This document shows positions 4,859 to 7,375 of a stretch of 7,375 bases of DNA, in pieces; the first letter of the stretch is position 1, and each line of letters begins with the position of its first letter. Location of the stretch: the NCBI GenBank assembly GCA_017477855.1, contig JAFUUN010000077.1, positions 1 to 7,375 of the forward strand. The letters are read 5' to 3'. The notes under the pieces are model-generated. The model was not told the DNA's origin. It saw nothing but the letters and a program-made list of their open reading frames with translations, and made no database searches. Source of the stretch: Rickettsiales bacterium. GTDB taxonomy: Bacteria > Pseudomonadota > Alphaproteobacteria > Rickettsiales > Deianiraeaceae. A program made the translations under genes and the position numbers.

Positions 4859-7297
4859 TCAAACATCCAACTCCTTGACCTTCAATGCATTGTTGACAAT
4901 GAACGCACGGCGTGGCGCAACATCCTCACCCATAAGCATATTGAATACATGGTCGGCTTCCTCAGCGTCTTCAATGGATACTTTCAACATCGTGCGAGTG
5001 TCTGGGTTCATGGTTGTTTCCCAGAGCTGGTCAGCATTCATCTCACCAAGACCTTTAAATCTCTGGATTGTCATACCATCACTGCCGAGAGTTTTTATCA
5101 TGTCAACAAATCCACCAACGCAGCGATATGATTTTTCTCCGTCCTTACTAATTAAACGTCCACCATTGATGATAAGCTCATACACCAATTTCACATCAAC
5201 TTTGTGGAGTATTTTTACAACCTCTGGTATGGCCAAGAAGGTTGGCTCAACACTGTAATCATGATATGTCCCACGCACTTCACGGAAGAAATGCATCTTG
5301 CCGTCCTCTGTCATTTCAATGTGCCAGCGGTATTCATCATCATCCACAAACTGCTGCATCAGGCGGTTAACTTCGTCCATCAAATCTGTCAGATGATGAC
5401 TGCCAACAACCGAACTTGCTAACAGAACTGAATAAATAATATCCTTATCAACGGCCGTTGGGATTTCCTTGCAGGCATTTGCAAATCTCATGATTGTAAA
5501 GGTTAAATTCTCCAAATCATCACCAGCAATACGGCTTTGTTGCTCGTCATTTTTGATGATATAACCATTATTCAGTGCACTTTTTACGAGTTGCTGGGCG
5601 AGCGCGTCGTCATTCTGCAAGAACATTTCAGTGCCATTTTTCTTGATACGATATAGTGGTGGCTGCGCGACATATAAATATCCTTTCTCCACTATTTCAG
5701 GCATCTGGCGATAGAAGAATGTTAACAGCAATGTCTCAATGTGAGCACCATCCACATCAGCATCGGTCATGATTACAATCTTGTGGTAGCGCAACTTTTC
5801 AATGTTGAAGTCATCCTTGCCAATACCAGTTCCAAGAGTTGCAATCAGTGTGGTGATTGTGTCGCTTGACAAAATCTTATCAAAGCGCACTTTTTCCACA
5901 TTCAAAATCTTACCACGTAATGGCAAAATAGCCTGTGTCTTTCTATCACGACCTTGCTTTGCTGTTCCACCTGCCGAATTACCCTCTACAATGAATAATT
6001 CACTTATCGCAGGATCATTTGACTGACAATCTGCCAGCTTTCCGGGAAGCGCAAAACTGTCAAGTGCACCTTTTCTACGTGTCAAATCCCTGGCCTTACG
6101 AGCGGCCTCACGTGCAATCGCGGCTTGTGAAACCTTCTGGACTATCTCCTTGGCCTTGTCTGGATGTTCCTCAAACCATCTGCCAAGCTGCTCCACAACA
6201 ATATTTTCAATCACTGGACGAACCTCCGAAGACACCAGTTTGTCCTTTGTCTGTGATGAGAACTTTGGGTCTGGCACCTTCGCAGAGATAATATAAGTCA
6301 ACCCCTCGCGAATGTCATCACTGGTCACATCAACTGCATCTTTTTTGGCAATATTCTTTGATATGTAATCTGTCACAACCCTTGTCAGACCGCTACGGAA
6401 GCCAGCAAGGTGCGTTCCACCATCCCTTTGGCGGATGTTATTGGTGAAGCACAACATGTTCTCGTGATACGTGTCAGTCCACTGCAAGACAACCTCAATG
6501 CCAACATCCTCCTTCTCGCCCTTGATGTCTATGATATCATTCACACCTGCCTTTCCCTGATTTGCGAACTTGATATATTCAATCAGCCCTCCTTCGTAGT
6601 GGAAAACTGTCTCATTTTCCTTGCCAATGCGCTCATCTTTCAGCAAAATCCTTACTCCCGAATTCAAAAAGGCCAGCTCTCTAATCCTCTGTTCCAGTGT
6701 TGCATAGACAAACGTGATGTCGCCAAATGTATCTATTGCAGGCATGAAAGTCACCTCTGTCCCGTGTTTAGAGGCATCGCAGTCACCAACTCTTTTCAGT
6801 GGCGCGACAGAAACTCCATCTCTAAACTCAATGAAATATTCTCCTCCGTCCTTGAAGATTGTGGTTTTGAGCCACGTAGACAGTGCATTCACAACCGACA
6901 CACCAACACCGTGCAAACCTCCTGAAATCTTGTATGAATTTTTGTTAAATTTACCACCGGCATGCAGTTGCGTCATGATTACCTCTGCTGCGGAAACTCC
7001 CTCTTCTGGGTGAATATCAACAGGAATTCCACGTCCATTATCCTTTACCGTACATGAGCCATCCTGATTAATTATTACAGAAATCAAATCACAATAGCCA
7101 GCCAAGGCTTCGTCAATAGAATTATCAAGTACCTCGTAGACCATGTGATGAAGTCCAGAGCCATCACCAACATCACCAATATACATTCCAGGACGCTTTT
7201 TTACTGCTTCCAATCCATGCAAAACCTGAATTGAACTCGCATTGTAATTTCCCTGAACTTTGGTTTCTTGTGGGCCATTGACGTTTTCATCACTCAT
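4859..7297 (-). CDS. gyrB: DNA gyrase subunit B
   Basis: Complete GyrB, the ATPase subunit of DNA gyrase, which with GyrA introduces negative supercoils. The GHKL ATP site shows EVLDNSIDEA (55-64, with Glu55 and Asn59), DNGRGIP (86-92) and GGLHGVG (126-132); the transducer domain carries QTKDKL (349-354, with Lys351 as the gamma-phosphate lysine). The TOPRIM domain has EGNSAGG (438-444) and the metal-binding DADVD (512-516). RFKGLGEMNADQLWETTMNP (746-765) lies near the end, as usual. At 812 residues it is the long Gram-negative form with the insertion (about 555-735) that E. coli GyrB also has, which rules out a short ParE or Gram-positive GyrB. Oddities are Asn440 in place of the usual Asp (E. 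coli Asp426) and Glu521 in HIETL where Arg is common. The ATG at 7297 fits the family start; no Shine-Dalgarno is present. No recF or dnaN is adjacent on the visible side. Confidence 0.98.
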   Translation of the reverse strand: MSDENVNGPQETKVQGNYNASSIQVLHGLEAVKKRPGMYIGDVGDGSGLHHMVYEVLDNSIDEALAGYCDLISVIINQDGSCTVKDNGRGIPVDIHPEEGVSAAEVIMTQLHAGGKFNKNSYKISGGLHGVGVSVVNALSTWLKTTIFKDGGEYFIEFRDGVSVAPLKRVGDCDASKHGTEVTFMPAIDTFGDITFVYATLEQRIRELAFLNSGVRILLKDERIGKENETVFHYEGGLIEYIKFANQGKAGVNDIIDIKGEKEDVGIEVVLQWTDTYHENMLCFTNNIRQRDGGTHLAGFRSGLTRVVTDYISKNIAKKDAVDVTSDDIREGLTYIISAKVPDPKFSSQTKDKLVSSEVRPVIENIVVEQLGRWFEEHPDKAKEIVQKVSQAAIAREAARKARDLTRRKGALDSFALPGKLADCQSNDPAISELFIVEGNSAGGTAKQGRDRKTQAILPLRGKILNVEKVRFDKILSSDTITTLIATLGTGIGKDDFNIEKLRYHKIVIMTDADVDGAHIETLLLTFFYRQMPEIVEKGYLYVAQPPLYRIKKNGTEMFLQNDDALAQQLVKSALNNGYIIKNDEQQSRIAGDDLENLTFTIMRFANACKEIPTAVDKDIIYSVLLASSVVGSHHLTDLMDEVNRLMQQFVDDDEYRWHIEMTEDGKMHFFREVRGTYHDYSVEPTFLAIPEVVKILHKVDVKLVYELIINGGRLISKDGEKSYRCVGGFVDMIKTLGSDGMTIQRFKGLGEMNADQLWETTMNPDTRTMLKVSIEDAEEADHVFNMLMGEDVAPRRAFIVNNALKVKELDV

Positions 7298-7354
7298 GCT
7301 TTGAAGGTGGAAGGAGAAAAATAAAATTCAAGTGGATTAAATTATGTATTAATT

Positions 7355-7375
7355 TTGTTGCGCTGCCCGAGGCCA
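7355..7375 (+). repeat. Dispersed GC-rich repeat, copy D (cut by window end)
   Basis: The last 21 bases reproduce the left end of the repeat family (TTGCGCTGCCCGAGGCCA) without a mismatch to copy B over that stretch. It lies about 58 bases upstream of gyrB. The remainder is beyond the window. Confidence 0.6.

Noticed and set aside
6410..6925. Plus-strand open frame of 171 codons inside gyrB
   Set aside because: It is wholly antisense to well-conserved GyrB sequence, with no promoter-like sequence and no protein-like features of its own.
925..7375. The dispersed repeats as a CRISPR array
   Set aside because: The copies are kilobases apart, differ in orientation, are long with internal palindromes, and have no regular spacers.

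Overview
The window looks like a piece of an AT-rich bacterial chromosome, most probably a host-associated (gut-type) alphaproteobacterium. The evidence is a long Gram-negative-type GyrB of 812 residues, a YifB/ComM ATPase, and AT-rich genes with almost no Shine-Dalgarno sequences. The taxon is inferred from protein character only and has not been tested by a search.

Layout from left to right. (1) Positions 1-786, minus strand: a type I restriction-modification specificity gene (hsdS) that runs off the left edge. It is split by a one-base frameshift in a run of seven C (coding strand) between its first target-recognition domain and its central helical region. The central region carries a 12-bp tandem repeat encoding TELQ units. 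(2) 798-870, minus: tRNA-Thr(CGU), ending only 11 nt before the hsdS ATG. (3) 1135-2109, plus: a hydrophilic 324-residue protein that I do not recognise. (4) 2202-3737, minus: YifB/ComM-family AAA+ ATPase. (5) 3936-4463, plus: a flavodoxin-like protein, divergent from comM. (6) 4553-4747, minus: a 64-residue probable secreted peptide with six cysteines in a twin CX3C arrangement. (7) 4859-7297, minus: gyrB, standing outside any dnaA-dnaN-recF cluster as far as can be seen.

A GC-rich dispersed repeat of about 85-90 bp stands out. Three complete copies (about 925-1010, 3789-3877 in reverse, 4467-4550) and the start of a fourth (7355-7375) lie in intergenic gaps. Each complete copy keeps a conserved inverted repeat although the sequence of the arms differs. 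The copies sit in both divergent and convergent gaps, so they are not simply terminators.

The genes do not form one pathway: gyrB, comM and the tRNA are housekeeping or DNA-handling genes, while hsdS, the 324-residue protein and the cysteine-rich peptide look accessory. The points most worth a second look are the switchable hsdS (homopolymer plus TELQ repeat), the dispersed structured repeat, the cysteine-rich peptide, a natural Asn at the GyrB quinolone-resistance position, and promoter boxes so close to start codons that several mRNAs may be leaderless.
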